64,000 nucleotides of DNA, from contig NC_021658.1 of assembly GCF_000418325.1 (NCBI RefSeq), positions 62,001-126,000 of the forward strand, written 5' to 3'. This stretch comes from Sorangium cellulosum So0157-2 (GTDB lineage Bacteria; Myxococcota_A; Polyangia; Polyangiales; Polyangiaceae). The notes below the pieces were generated by a model. It searched no databases. It had not been told where the DNA came from and was given only the letters and a program-made list of their open reading frames with translations. Positions 44,912-53,830 of the stretch are shown here, in pieces (position 1 is the first letter of the stretch; each line of letters opens with the position of its first letter). Position numbers and translations under genes: made by a program.

Positions 44912-45586
44912 TCAGCCGAGGTGCTGCTTCAGGAACTCGATGCTCCGCTCCCACGCGATCTTGGCCGCATCGGCGTTATAGACCTCGGGGCGCGTGTCGT
45001 TCGCGAACGCGTGGTCGGCGTCGTAGACGTGGAGCTCCATGGACTGGCCGCGGGCGGTGAGCTCTTTCCGGATCGCCTCGGCGGCGGCGGGCGTCGCCCA
45101 CCCGTCGCGCGCGGCGAAGTGGGCGAGGATCGGCGCCTTGACGCGCGAGTAGTCGGGCGCGGGGCTCGGGACGCCGTAGAAGGGCACCACGGCCGCGAGC
45201 TCCGGGATCGTCGCCGCGGCGGCGAAGCTGAGCGCGCCGCCCATGCAGAACCCGATGACGCCGACCTTGCCGTTCGACCGCTCGTGCGCCGACAGGAAGC
45301 GGACCGCGCCGGCGATCTCCTCGAGGGCGCGCGGCTTGTCGAGCTCGGTCATGAGCCGGTTGGCCTCGGTGGCGTCCTTGGTGACCTTGCCGTGGTAGAG
45401 GTCGGGCGCGAGCGCGACGAACCCGGCGGCGGCGAGCCGATCGAGCAGCGAGCGGACGTGGTCGTTCAGGCCCCACCACTCCTGGATCAGCACGACGGCG
45501 GGCGCCTTGCCGCCCTGCTTCGGCCAGACGATCTCGCCGGTCGCCGAGGACCCATCCTTCACGGGGAACGAAACCTTCTCGGACAT
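44912..45586 (-). CDS. Dienelactone hydrolase family protein
   Basis: An alpha/beta-hydrolase of 224 residues with the Cys-type triad of dienelactone hydrolase: Cys114 in GFCMGG, Asp161 in ARDGWATP, His192 in DADHAFAND. Glu36 (QEWWG) corresponds to the Glu that regulates the Cys in characterised enzymes. It hydrolyses lactones or esters such as dienelactones from aromatic breakdown; the true substrate is unknown. No signal peptide. GGGAGGAG is 5 bases before the ATG. It is monocistronic: GC-rich inverted repeats follow it at about 44840-44885. Confidence 0.9.
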   Translation of the reverse strand: MSEKVSFPVKDGSSATGEIVWPKQGGKAPAVVLIQEWWGLNDHVRSLLDRLAAAGFVALAPDLYHGKVTKDATEANRLMTELDKPRALEEIAGAVRFLSAHERSNGKVGVIGFCMGGALSFAAAATIPELAAVVPFYGVPSPAPDYSRVKAPILAHFAARDGWATPAAAEAIRKELTARGQSMELHVYDADHAFANDTRPEVYNADAAKIAWERSIEFLKQHLG

Positions 45587-45769
45587 GCGACTCCTCCCTT
45601 CCAAGGCGGGGCGCGGCCTCCGCCGGCCCCAGCGAACGAGCGGGGCACGGCTTTCGCCGGCCCCTCGGGCGCGGCGCAGGATAACCGCGCATCGCGTAGT
45701 GCGCACCGCGCATCGCGAGATGCTGGGCACGCGGTGCACGCCGGCCCGGCGGCGAGGTAACATGAGCGC

Positions 45770-46552
45770 GTGGATCCGCTGGCGGAGCGATGGAGGCGGG
45801 CTGTCTCTTCCGTGAAAGAGCTCCGGCTGCGGGTCGCGTTCCTGCGGAGCGAGATGCTGCGCGCCGAGCCCGCCGCCGTCGCCCGCGCGCTCGACGACCT
45901 GTGCCGCGACGCCGAGCAGGCCGACCCCGCCGCGCGCGACGTGCTCGGCGCCGTCGTGCCGGTCCTCGCGGATCCGGCGCTCTCCGAGCGCGTGGCGCAG
46001 CTCCGGGAGCTCGCCGGCTCCCTCGCCCTCCTGTCGCTCTCGCGGCTCTTGCGCCGCAAGGCGCGGCGGCGCGAGGCGCAGCCGGCCTCGCCGGCGCCCG
46101 ACGAGCGCCAGGTGGCCACGTCGGGCGCGGGCCGCGCGCTCACGCTCGGCGAGCGGCGCGCGCTCGCGCGGCGGCCGACGCGCGCCGCCTTCGACGCCCT
46201 GCTGCGGGATCCGCACCCGCTCGTCATCCGCAACCTGCTCGCGAACCCGCGCCTGACCGAGGACGACGTCGTCCGGCTCGCGGCACGGCGCCCGGCGAGC
46301 CCGGAGGTCATGACGGAGATCGCGCGGCACCCCGAGTGGCCCCAGCGCGCGCGGGTGCGCATGGCGATCGTGCAGAACCCGGGCGCGCCGCCGGAGATCG
46401 CGGTGCCCATGGTGCGCCTCCTCCTGCGGCCCGAGCTCCTGCAGCTCGCGGCGGCGGCGGACGTACCCGCGGTCGTCCGCGCCGCGGCGCGGGAGCTGCT
46501 CGAGCGCCGTCCGCCCGTCCCGCACAAGCCGGGCGGCGCGCTGGAGCAGTGA
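45770..46552 (+). CDS. Helical-repeat protein (LRV/HEAT-like), function unknown
   Basis: A 260-residue, Arg/Ala-rich soluble protein with GTG start. An N-terminal helical part (about 1-100) is followed by short repeats of about 23 residues that resemble the leucine-rich-repeat-variant pattern (FDALLRDPHPLVIRNLLANP, EDDVVRLAARRPASPEVMTE, QRARVRMAIVQNPGAPPE). Such proteins usually mediate protein contacts. It converges on the secreted protein gene at 46586, leaving 33 bp. No operon partner. Confidence 0.65.
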   Translation: MDPLAERWRRAVSSVKELRLRVAFLRSEMLRAEPAAVARALDDLCRDAEQADPAARDVLGAVVPVLADPALSERVAQLRELAGSLALLSLSRLLRRKARRREAQPASPAPDERQVATSGAGRALTLGERRALARRPTRAAFDALLRDPHPLVIRNLLANPRLTEDDVVRLAARRPASPEVMTEIARHPEWPQRARVRMAIVQNPGAPPEIAVPMVRLLLRPELLQLAAAADVPAVVRAAARELLERRPPVPHKPGGALEQ

Positions 46553-46585
46553 GCGGCCCCGCGGCGGCGCCGGCCGCGGCGTCGA

Positions 46586-47419
46586 TCACGGCTCCGGCCC
46601 GCAGCGGCGCCCCGCGCGGTCGCGGCGGCGCGCGCGCCGCGCCGCGGCCACGGCGAGCGCCGCCGCGAGGCCGGGCAGGGCGCCGCGCGCGGGGCCGGCG
46701 GCGTGCGCGCAGGCCGCCGCCGAGGCGCCGTCCCCGGGCCGCGCGGGGCGCGCGGGCGCGCAGGTCGCGCCGAGATCGGGCGCCGTCCAGGGCTGGTGGA
46801 ACGCCACCGCGCGCTCCTCGGGGTCGTCCACGTTGCTGAGCTCCTCGCCCGGCGCGTCGCCGAGCGCGAGCCAGAGCCGCACGCGGCGCGCCTCCGGGCT
46901 CCACGCGACCAGGTGATAGCTCCCGGTCTCCGGCACCTCCATCCGCAGCTCGAGCAGGAGCCAGGAGCGGGCGCCGGTGACGGGCTCGCGGACCACCTCC
47001 GGCGCGTCCGCGCTCCCGGTCGAGAAGAGCCGCGCGCCGAGCCCCGCGGGCGCCTCGAAGGGCAGCGCCGCGGCCCGCGGCAGGCCGGGGCCGAGCAGCG
47101 CGAGGGAGGGGCGCTCGCGGCGGAGCGCGTCCATCTCCGGCATGCCGAGCTGCACGCGCAGCGTCTCTCCCTGCGCGGCGTCGAGCGTCAGCCACACCGG
47201 GCGGCTCGGACAGCCGAGCTCCGAATACACGATGCGGGAAAGGTGGAGCCCGGAGAACTCCAGGGCCTCCTCGGCGCTCGAGTGGTCTCCGTAATCGAAG
47301 AAGATCTCGCGTGCGCGCGCGGGGGGCGCGGACGCGAGCAGGGCCGCCAGCGTGAGGGCCAGGAAGGCGAGGCGCTCGAGGCGCCCGCGGAGCGTCGCGC
47401 GGCGGGTCCGGGTGATCAT
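46586..47419 (-). CDS. Secreted protein of unknown function with MYXO-CTERM-like end
   Basis: A 277-residue exported protein: signal peptide LERLAFLALTLAALLASAPP cleaved near ARA. The body is rich in beta strands (SRIVYSELGCPSRPVWLTLD, RSWLLLELRMEVPETGSYHL, RRVRLWLALGDAPGEEL). The end is Cys-containing and Ala-rich (AAACAHAAG), then a hydrophobic helix and an Arg cluster (AARRARRRDRAGRR), which fits the MYXO-CTERM sorting tail. No family recognised. Confidence 0.65.
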   Translation of the reverse strand: MITRTRRATLRGRLERLAFLALTLAALLASAPPARAREIFFDYGDHSSAEEALEFSGLHLSRIVYSELGCPSRPVWLTLDAAQGETLRVQLGMPEMDALRRERPSLALLGPGLPRAAALPFEAPAGLGARLFSTGSADAPEVVREPVTGARSWLLLELRMEVPETGSYHLVAWSPEARRVRLWLALGDAPGEELSNVDDPEERAVAFHQPWTAPDLGATCAPARPARPGDGASAAACAHAAGPARGALPGLAAALAVAAARRARRRDRAGRRCGPEP

Positions 47420-47590
47420 GTCCCTCGACGCGATCTCTGGGGCCGAAGATCGATCTGTCGACGTCGGACGCGCCGCGCCGCGAGGCGGGAAATCGCCCGC
47501 TGCGGGGGAGACGCCGGAAAAGCCCGGGAAGGGGAGGACGAGGGCGATGCGCGGCGCCGGCCGCGATCGCGGGCGCGGGCGCGCGCGGCG

Positions 47591-48775
47591 CTACGCGACC
47601 TCGGCCCAGCACCGCGCGAGGCGGCGGATCCCCTCGTCGAGGTCCTCGTCGCGCTCGACGGACGAGAAGCACAGCCGGAGGGCGAACGGGGTGACGGCGC
47701 CGTTCGCGCGGAACAGCGACCCCGGATCGAAGGCGACGCCGTGCTCGATGGCGGCGGCCAGGAAGAAGGCCTCGTTCGGCTCGGCGTCGGGCTCGACCCA
47801 GATCGCGAAGCCGCCCGCCGGCGGCTCGAACCTCCAGCCGGGCAGGTACCGGCGGAGCGCTTGCTCCATGCGGGCGGCGCGGCGGGCGTAGAACTCGCGC
47901 AGGCGCACGAGCCGCTGATCGAAGTCCTCGTTGCGGAGGTAGTCTTCCAGGATCGCCTGCGGCAAGCTGGCCGCCTGCAGATCGGCGGCTTGCTTGAGCT
48001 TGAGCACGTCGGCCCGGAGCGCGCGCGGGGGCACGAGCCAGCCGACGCGGAGCCCCGGGCACAGCGTCTTCGAGAACGTCCCGACGTGGAACACGCGATC
48101 GGGCGCCTCGGCCAGGAGCGGCCGCGGGGCGGGGCCGTCGAAGCAGAGATCCGCGTAGGCGTCGTCCTCGATGATGGGCCGGAGGGTCGACAGGACCTTG
48201 GCCCGCTCGCGGGGCGACATCCTGCGGCCGCGCGGGTTCGAGACGGCGGGCATGAGGTAGTGGGCGTCGACGTGGCGTCCGTCGTCGACGACCGTCGCGT
48301 CGAGCGCCTGGAACAGCTCGAGCGCCCCGGGGTAGCTCTCGGGGTCGACGCCGATCCTGGCGCCCGGCCCGCGGAGCATCTGCGCGGCGAGCGACACGGC
48401 CTGTTGCGCGCCGCTCGTCACGATGACGTCGTCGGCGGCGACGCTGGCGCCGCGCCGCCGCAGCTGCCCGGCGATCCAGGAGCGGAGGTCCTCGTCGCCC
48501 TCGGGCCAGCCGTACTGGAGCGCCGGGCAGCTGGGGGTCTGGAGCGCGCGGACGAACGACGCCGCGAGCTTGGTGCGCGGGAACTCCCCGGGCGCCGGCA
48601 GCCCGCCCGCGAAGCTGACGAGGCCCTGCGTGCCTGCGGCGCGCCGCTTCAGCGTCTCGAACCGGCCGAGGCCGAGCCGCGGCCCGCTCCGCGGCGGATC
48701 CTGCGAGCTCGGGGCCTGCGACGGCCGGGTGTGGGATGACGGGGGCGGATGGGGGGCGAGCGCGGTAGCGTCCAT
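47591..48775 (-). CDS. PLP-dependent aminotransferase (class I/II, 2-aminoadipate-aminotransferase-like)
   Basis: Fold-type I aminotransferase of 394 residues. The pyridoxal-phosphate Lys is 236 in GTFSKTLCPGLRVGW. Other conserved elements are FAGGLPAPGEFP (55-66), YGWPEGDEDLRSWI (88-101), VTSGAQQAVSL (119-129) and EDDAYADLCFDGPAP (203-217). It lacks the GntR DNA-binding domain of MocR regulators and has only a Pro/Ser-rich leader of about 30 residues, so it should be a metabolic enzyme acting on 2-aminoadipate, aromatic or branched amino acids. It is monocistronic; a 16-bp palindrome lies about 50 bp upstream. Confidence 0.9.
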   Translation of the reverse strand: MDATALAPHPPPSSHTRPSQAPSSQDPPRSGPRLGLGRFETLKRRAAGTQGLVSFAGGLPAPGEFPRTKLAASFVRALQTPSCPALQYGWPEGDEDLRSWIAGQLRRRGASVAADDVIVTSGAQQAVSLAAQMLRGPGARIGVDPESYPGALELFQALDATVVDDGRHVDAHYLMPAVSNPRGRRMSPRERAKVLSTLRPIIEDDAYADLCFDGPAPRPLLAEAPDRVFHVGTFSKTLCPGLRVGWLVPPRALRADVLKLKQAADLQAASLPQAILEDYLRNEDFDQRLVRLREFYARRAARMEQALRRYLPGWRFEPPAGGFAIWVEPDAEPNEAFFLAAAIEHGVAFDPGSLFRANGAVTPFALRLCFSSVERDEDLDEGIRRLARCWAEVA

Positions 48776-49145
48776 AGATTTGAGAGTCCGGACGCTGCTT
48801 ATTCAAGGATGATGCCGCCAGCGCTGTCCGTCTCCAGACGGAGCAGAAACCCTCGGGGCCCACGGCAGGACGTAATTCCCTGGAAATTTGGTTACATCGC
48901 GGCAACGCCGGAGAGGCGAGGGCGCGTTGCTGGGTGTGGCGTGCTCGCGCGGCGTGTCAGGCTGCCACAGCGCGACGACGGGCGTGCAGGGGTGTCCCCG
49001 AGGCGGACATGATCTGGAAATACGGCCGACGTGGTCTGGTCGGCGAGGGCTCTGCCAGGAGATCCGTGTCCGGCGCGCCGGGCGTGGCGCGCGCTCGCGA
49101 GGTGTTTCGCCCGGGCCGGCCGTCGGGGAGGCGGTGTCGTGCCGA
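48776..49145. other. Intergenic region with palindrome upstream of the aminotransferase gene
   Basis: 370 bp with no supported gene. TCCGTCTCCAGACGGA (48827-48842) is a near-perfect palindrome with 7-bp arms, 52 bp from the aminotransferase start, and could be an operator. Farther left, two segments starting CTGGAAAT (48880 and 49014) share scattered similarity and may be an old duplication. Confidence 0.5.
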
Positions 49146-50180
49146 CTAGGGCTCTACGCCCCAGGCGAGCTCGCCGTCGTAGTAGACGGTGATCTGCATC
49201 GAGGGCGTCCAGGCCGTCGTCGCCTCGAAGGAGTAGTCGTCGGTCTGCGTCATGCGATCGTAGACCTCTCTGTTGTAGATGCGGATCTGCGACTCTCCGG
49301 ACGTGGCGCCCGCATTGATGCTGCCTGCGGCGGCGCTGAAGCCGAGCTCCAGGTAGTGATCCGCGTCCGTGCCCGACGCCGCGTGGAACGCCCTCGTGAC
49401 GTTGGCGCACCCGCCGGTGACCCCCGAGAAGTCGCATTCGCTCTTGAGATCCACCATCTCGACGTCGGCCGTGAACCAGTAGCGAATCGTCAGATCGCTG
49501 AGCGCGATGCGCTCATCGCCCGTGTTCCTGATCTGGACCTTGAACGACAGCTGCTGGGCCTCGGCGCCGGTCTCCCTCGCCGCGTACTGCAGCTCGAGCG
49601 CCGGCGTGGTCGCGCCGCCGGTGGTGGAGCTCGCGGTGGTGGAGCTCGTGGCGCTGCCGCCGCCGACGCCCGTCGTGGCGCTGGTCGTGCTGCTCGCGGT
49701 GGTGCTGACCGAGCTGCTCGCGGTGGCGCTGGTGGTGCTGCTCGTGCTGGTGCTGCTCGCGGTGGTGCTGACCGAGCTGCTCGCCGTGGTGCTCGTCACG
49801 TCGGCGCCGCCCTCGCCGCCGGCCCCGCCGATGCCGCCGGCGCCGCCGTCCCCGCCTGCCGAGCTGCTCACCGTCGTGCTCGCGACACCGCCGCCGGAGC
49901 CGGACGTGCCGCTCGTCGCGGAGCCGGTCGTGCTGCTCGAGGCCGACGCCGAGGAGCCCACGCTGCTCGAGCTGGTCACGCCGATCGAGGTCGAGGTGGG
50001 GCTGCCCCCGCCCCCCCCGCCGTCGCCGCCCAGGCTGGAGCCTTCGGCGCACGCCGCGAGCATCAGCAGGGAGGCGGCGGAGAGAGCCCTCGAGTCCTTC
50101 GACCAGGAGCGCGATTCTCCGACTCGATGGCTGCAACTGCCCGGCAGGAGCGGCGCGCCTGCCCTCGTTGACCTCTTCAT
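49146..50180 (-). CDS. Lipoprotein with CBM3 cellulose-binding domain
   Basis: A 344-residue protein from ATG 50180. A hydrophobic signal with lipobox SAASLLMLAAC lies unusually far in (Cys near 44), so the true start may be later, but no good alternative codon was found. A Gly run and a long Ser/Thr-rich linker follow (about 50-190), made of repeated SSSVSTTASS-like units. The C-terminal 150 residues match CBM3: LELQYAARE, LSDLTIRYWFTADV, HYLELGFSAAAGSINAGATS, SQIRIYNREVYDRMTQTDDYSFE, ITVYYDGELAWGVEP. It has no catalytic domain, so it probably anchors cells to cellulose or displays the domain on the surface. Confidence 0.87.
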   Translation of the reverse strand: MKRSTRAGAPLLPGSCSHRVGESRSWSKDSRALSAASLLMLAACAEGSSLGGDGGGGGGSPTSTSIGVTSSSSVGSSASASSSTTGSATSGTSGSGGGVASTTVSSSAGGDGGAGGIGGAGGEGGADVTSTTASSSVSTTASSTSTSSTTSATASSSVSTTASSTTSATTGVGGGSATSSTTASSTTGGATTPALELQYAARETGAEAQQLSFKVQIRNTGDERIALSDLTIRYWFTADVEMVDLKSECDFSGVTGGCANVTRAFHAASGTDADHYLELGFSAAAGSINAGATSGESQIRIYNREVYDRMTQTDDYSFEATTAWTPSMQITVYYDGELAWGVEP

Positions 50181-50527
50181 CGGAAAACCCCGGCTACGAG
50201 CTGCTTCGGACGTCTTCGGGCCGAGCAGCGACGCACACCTTGCTATCGGTCGCATCTTGAGTACTCCTGCGAGCGCCCAACCATGTCCGAAGGTCGAACG
50301 GAAGGAAGTTGAGCTCTGGAGTTTAACCAGATCCCCTGGGCTCCAGCAAGAAGTTTGGGCGCAGGGACAGGGTTACCCCGGTACTTTTCTGCTGATGTCG
50401 TAGCCAGCTGTGAAGTTTTCGGAGGTTTCCTGTGCACAGGTAGGCGCACAGGTAGGCGAAGAACACGGGCCGATGCCGGGGGAGCCCTCGCGTCCTCGCC
50501 GCCTGTGGCCCGGCCCGCGGGGCTGCC
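50181..50527. other. Intergenic region of lower GC with short repeats
   Basis: About 350 bp without a gene. Contains a 12-base direct repeat GCACAGGTAGGC (50434-50445 and 50446-50457) and the segment GGGACAGGGTTACCCCGGTAC (50364-50383 region) with a palindromic core, which resembles ends of small transposon-like repeats. The promoter of the CBM3 gene should lie on its left side. Confidence 0.45.
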
Positions 50528-51343
50528 TCACGCGTCCTCCAGCGGAGGCGGCGCATGGAGCCAGTTGAGCTCGGAGTCTTCCATGAACCGCGTCTGCCAC
50601 TGGGCGGGTCTGTCCCAGTCACGAAACGAGAGCACCGCGCCGCAGAACGCCTCGCCGGTGCGCTTGCCCGGCGCGCCGATGAGCTCGTCGGCGAGGCGCA
50701 GGAGATCCGCCGGCTTCTCGGGCGCGTCCGCCACGAAGGCCCTCACCCACTTGTGGTATGGATACAGGATGCGGTTGTGCGCCAGGATCAGCCGGTAGCC
50801 GAAGAGCACCGCGCGCGCCGCGGCCCAGGTCAGGAGATAGCGGTTGTCGTGCTGCTCCGCCGACTCGAGATAATACCGCATCGCCTCCAGCTGGGCGATG
50901 AAGCCAAGCATCTTGTGCGCGCGCTCGTGCTCGGGATAGGCCGAGATCGCGCGCACCAGGCCGTCGATCTCCGGGAGCCGCGACCAGGCGACCGTCGCGC
51001 CCAGGAACGCCGAGCGCGCCGGCTCGCTGCCGCGCTCGCGGGTCTTCTGGAGCAGGTCGAGGCTGACGATCTTGCCGTCGACGTACCCGTCCGGATAGTC
51101 CACGAGGCCCTCGTCCGAGGCGACGTAGACGAGCTCGCCGGTCGCGTGACGCCGCCTCTGCTCCTCCTCGGTGACCACCCAGAAGAAATCGATGTCGGAC
51201 GTCTCCTTCGCCAGCCCCTTCGCCTGGGAGCCCCCGATGATGATGGCCACGGAGCACGGGTCCGCGCTCAGCCGCTCGACGAGGCGCGATACGGTCCGGA
51301 GATGGTGAGGTCGATAGTTCGGTTCTCGCATTGGGTCATCCAC
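50528..51343 (-). CDS. Nucleotidyltransferase-domain protein
   Basis: A 271-residue protein with a minimal nucleotidyltransferase motif: GGSQAKGLAKETSDIDFF, with the Gly-Ser loop at 37-39 and metal ligands Asp50 and Asp52. A third acidic residue may be in DGKIVSLDLL. The C-terminal half is all-helical (EHERAHKMLGFIAQLEAMRYYLE, AARAVLFGYRLILAHNRILYPYHKWV), as in DUF4037-like or aminoglycoside-adenylyltransferase-like proteins. It probably transfers a nucleotide to a small molecule or protein. GTG at 51343 or ATG at 51331 may start it. The substrate is unknown. Confidence 0.75.
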   Translation of the reverse strand: MDDPMREPNYRPHHLRTVSRLVERLSADPCSVAIIIGGSQAKGLAKETSDIDFFWVVTEEEQRRRHATGELVYVASDEGLVDYPDGYVDGKIVSLDLLQKTRERGSEPARSAFLGATVAWSRLPEIDGLVRAISAYPEHERAHKMLGFIAQLEAMRYYLESAEQHDNRYLLTWAAARAVLFGYRLILAHNRILYPYHKWVRAFVADAPEKPADLLRLADELIGAPGKRTGEAFCGAVLSFRDWDRPAQWQTRFMEDSELNWLHAPPPLEDA

Positions 51344-51564
51344 GCTTTCTTGCCCCGAGGAGCTCGCTCCCGGAGGGCCGTCGCACGGTAGCGCGGCCGC
51401 TCGGAGACTTCCCGCTCAGAGGCGCCCCGCTCGACGCGCTCGGCGAGACCCGGCTCGGCCTCGCCGAGCGCGTCCCCTCCCCGGGGGGCCAGCGAGCATG
51501 GACGGCACGCTCCAGTGAGGGTATACGTCGGCCCCGCCGCAGTTCAGGTGCAGGGGAAAAATTC

Positions 51565-52389
51565 ATGAAGACCAAAGCGTTCAGCGGCGCGAGCGTGCTC
51601 GTCCTCGACGCGGTCGACGGCGCGTCGGCGGCCGTCATCGCGAACAAGGCCGAGGCCCAGAAGGTGCCTGTCATCGCCTACGACCGCCTCGTCCCGGGCA
51701 CGGACGCGATCGATTACTATGTGTCGTTCGACAACGAGGCGGTGGGCAGGCTCCAGGGCGAGTCGCTGCTGAAGGCGCTCGACAACAAGCCGACGGCCCG
51801 CGTGGTGATGAGCAACGGCGCGGCGACCGACAACAACGGGCTGACCTTCAAGAAGGGGGCGCACAGCGCGCTCGACGGCAAGGTCCAGGTGGTCAAGGAG
51901 TACGACACGCCGGACTGGAGCCCCGACAAGGCGCAGGACCAGATGACCCAGGCCCTCACCGCGCTGAACAACCAGGTGGACGGCGTGTACGCGGCCAACG
52001 ACGGGACCGCCGGCGGGGCGATCGCCGCGATGAAGGCGGCCGGCATCAAGCCCCTGCCGCCCGTGACGGGCCAGGACGCCGAGCTCGCCGCCGTCCAGCG
52101 GATCCTCCTCGGCGAGCAGTACATGACGGTGTACAAGGCCATCAAGCCGCAGGCGGAGGCCGCGGCGGTAATTGCGTACCACCTCGCCACGGGCAAGCCC
52201 GTGCCCACGGACATCACCGCGGGCAAGACGGTCAACAACGGGACGAAGGAGGTCCCGTCGGTGCTGCTGGTCCCGCTCGCGGTCACCAAGGAGAACCTGA
52301 AGGACACGGTCGTCGCGGACGCGTTCTGGACTCAGGAGCAGATCTGCACGGCCCGGTACGCCGAGGCGTGCAAGGCGGCGGGCCTCTAG
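51565..52389 (+). pseudogene. xylF: Truncated sugar (xylose-type) ABC transporter substrate-binding protein
   Basis: A 274-residue open frame that matches a periplasmic sugar-binding protein only from the middle of its first domain onward (GASVLVLDAVDGASAAVIANKA, VIAYDRLVPGTDAIDYYVSFDN, YAANDGTAGGAIAAMKAAG, VTGQDAELAAVQRILLGEQYMTVYK). The signal peptide and about 90-100 residues that should precede GASVLVLDAVDG are missing: the frame begins MKTKAF and jumps straight in. The ribosome-binding region and start may be original, so an internal deletion is likely. Without a signal peptide it cannot be exported. It is the first gene of a decayed three-gene operon. Confidence 0.8.
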
Positions 52390-52412
52390 GTCCGGAGCTC
52401 CCCTCGACGCCC

Positions 52413-52797
52413 ATGAGCGCGGAGCGGGCAACTCCGATCCTCGAGCTGCGCGGGATCGAGAAGCGATTCGGCGCGGTGCAGGCCCTCGCCGGGGTCGATC
52501 TCGAGGTCTTCCCCGGCGAGGTGGTCGCGCTCGTGGGGGACAACGGGGCCGGCAAGTCGACCCTGATCAAGGCCATCGCCGGCATCTTCCCGCCCGACGG
52601 CGGCGAGATGCGGTTCGCCGGGCAGCCGGTCGCGCTGCGGGGGCCCAAGGACGCGTCGAGGCTCGGGATCGCGACCGTGTAACAGGACCTCGCCCTGTGC
52701 GACAACCTCGATGGCGTCTCGGCCAGCTCGCGGGCACGTTCGACTCGCGCGCGGCGTCGCGCGAGCAGGTGGTCGGCAGGATCACGGGCGCGGACGT
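52413..52797 (+). pseudogene. xylG: Broken sugar ABC transporter ATP-binding protein
   Basis: The N-terminal 89 residues are a good ABC ATPase start (LRGIEKRFGAVQALAGVDLE, Walker A GDNGAGKST) and stop at TAA (52680-52682) exactly where the family has Tyr-Gln of the Q-loop. Reading on gives QDLALCDNLD, so a single TAC to TAA change explains the stop. The gene then collapses: after about 10 residues the sequence jumps, in another frame, to what looks like the family's C-terminal end (GTFDSRAASREQVVGRITGA, 52733-52792). Signature motif, Walker B and the whole second ATPase half are gone. It cannot drive transport. Confidence 0.85.
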
Positions 52798-52818
52798 GGC
52801 GGAGCCAAGGAGGGCAGG

Positions 52819-53800
52819 ATGATGGATGTCTCGGGACAGGCCGGCGAGGCCGCGGTCTCCGCCCCGCGGGCACCGGGCCTCTCCGCGCTCGCGCGGCGCC
52901 TGCGCCAGGGGGACGCGAGCTGGCTGCCGGTCCTGCTCGGGCTCATCCTCATCTGGGGCATCTTCGCGTCCCAGAACGCGAACTTCCTCTCGGCGCGCAA
53001 CCTCACGAACCTGGTCCTCCAGATCGCCGCGATGGGACGATCTCGGTGGGGATCGTGCTGGTCCTGCTGCTCGGCGCACGGTGAACGTCTACGATCCGCC
53101 GATCTCGGGGCTGGCCGGGACGTTCCTCTCGCCCGGGCTCGGATGGGCGCTCGGCGCGCTCTGCGTCGGGATGGCGATCGTCGGCCAGGTGGTGACCTGG
53201 CGGCGGCGGGCCGAGGCCGGGCTGCCGCTGCCCTCCCGGGGCGCGATGGCGGCGCGGCTCGCGGTGGTGGTCGTTTTGGTGCCGGCGATCGTTGGGCTGC
53301 TCAACGCGGATCGAGGGGTGCCGCTCGCGCTGCTCATGCTGCTCGGGTTCGTGATCGGGTTCGACCTCGTGCTCCGGCGGACCCGGTTCGGGCGGTACGT
53401 CTTCGCGGTGGGCGGCAACGCGGTGGCGACGCGGCGGGCGGGGATCCGCGTGGACGCGATCCGCGTGGCCGTGTTCACGCTGTGCGGGGCGCTGGCGGCC
53501 GCGGGGGGGATCCTGGCGACCTCGCGGCTGCTCGCGGTCAATCAGTCGTCCGGCGGCGGGGACGTGCTCCTCAACGCGATCGCCGCGGCGGTGATCGGGG
53601 GGACGAGCCTGTTCGGGGGCCGGGGGACCGTGTGGTCGGCGCTGACCGGGGCGCTGCTGATCGGGTCGATCTCGAACGGGATGGATCTGCTGGCGCTCCC
53701 GTCGTCGGTGAAGTTCATGGTGACGGGCGCGGCGCTGCTCGCGGCCGTGACGATCGACGCGCTCGCGAGGTCCGGCCGGCAGCCGGCGGGGCGGTCCTGA
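52819..53800 (+). pseudogene. xylH: Broken sugar ABC transporter permease
   Basis: The start (MMDVSGQAGEAAVSA..., first helix LLGLILIWGIFASQNANFLS, NLVLQIAAMG) is intact to about 53036. There one base is missing: the next bases read TISVGIVLVLLLG in the +1 frame and end at TGA near 53082. The sequence then resumes in a third frame at VNVYDPPISGLAGTF and continues to the normal C-terminus (RTRFGRYVFAVGGNAVATRRAGI, NAIAAAVIGGTSLFGGRGTVW). The segment that normally lies between these points (EIDLS-type loop and about 100 residues) is deleted. Frameshift plus internal deletion make the permease non-functional. Confidence 0.85.
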
Positions 53801-53830
53801 GGGCGGGTTGCCGGAGGGGCCGCGGGCGCG

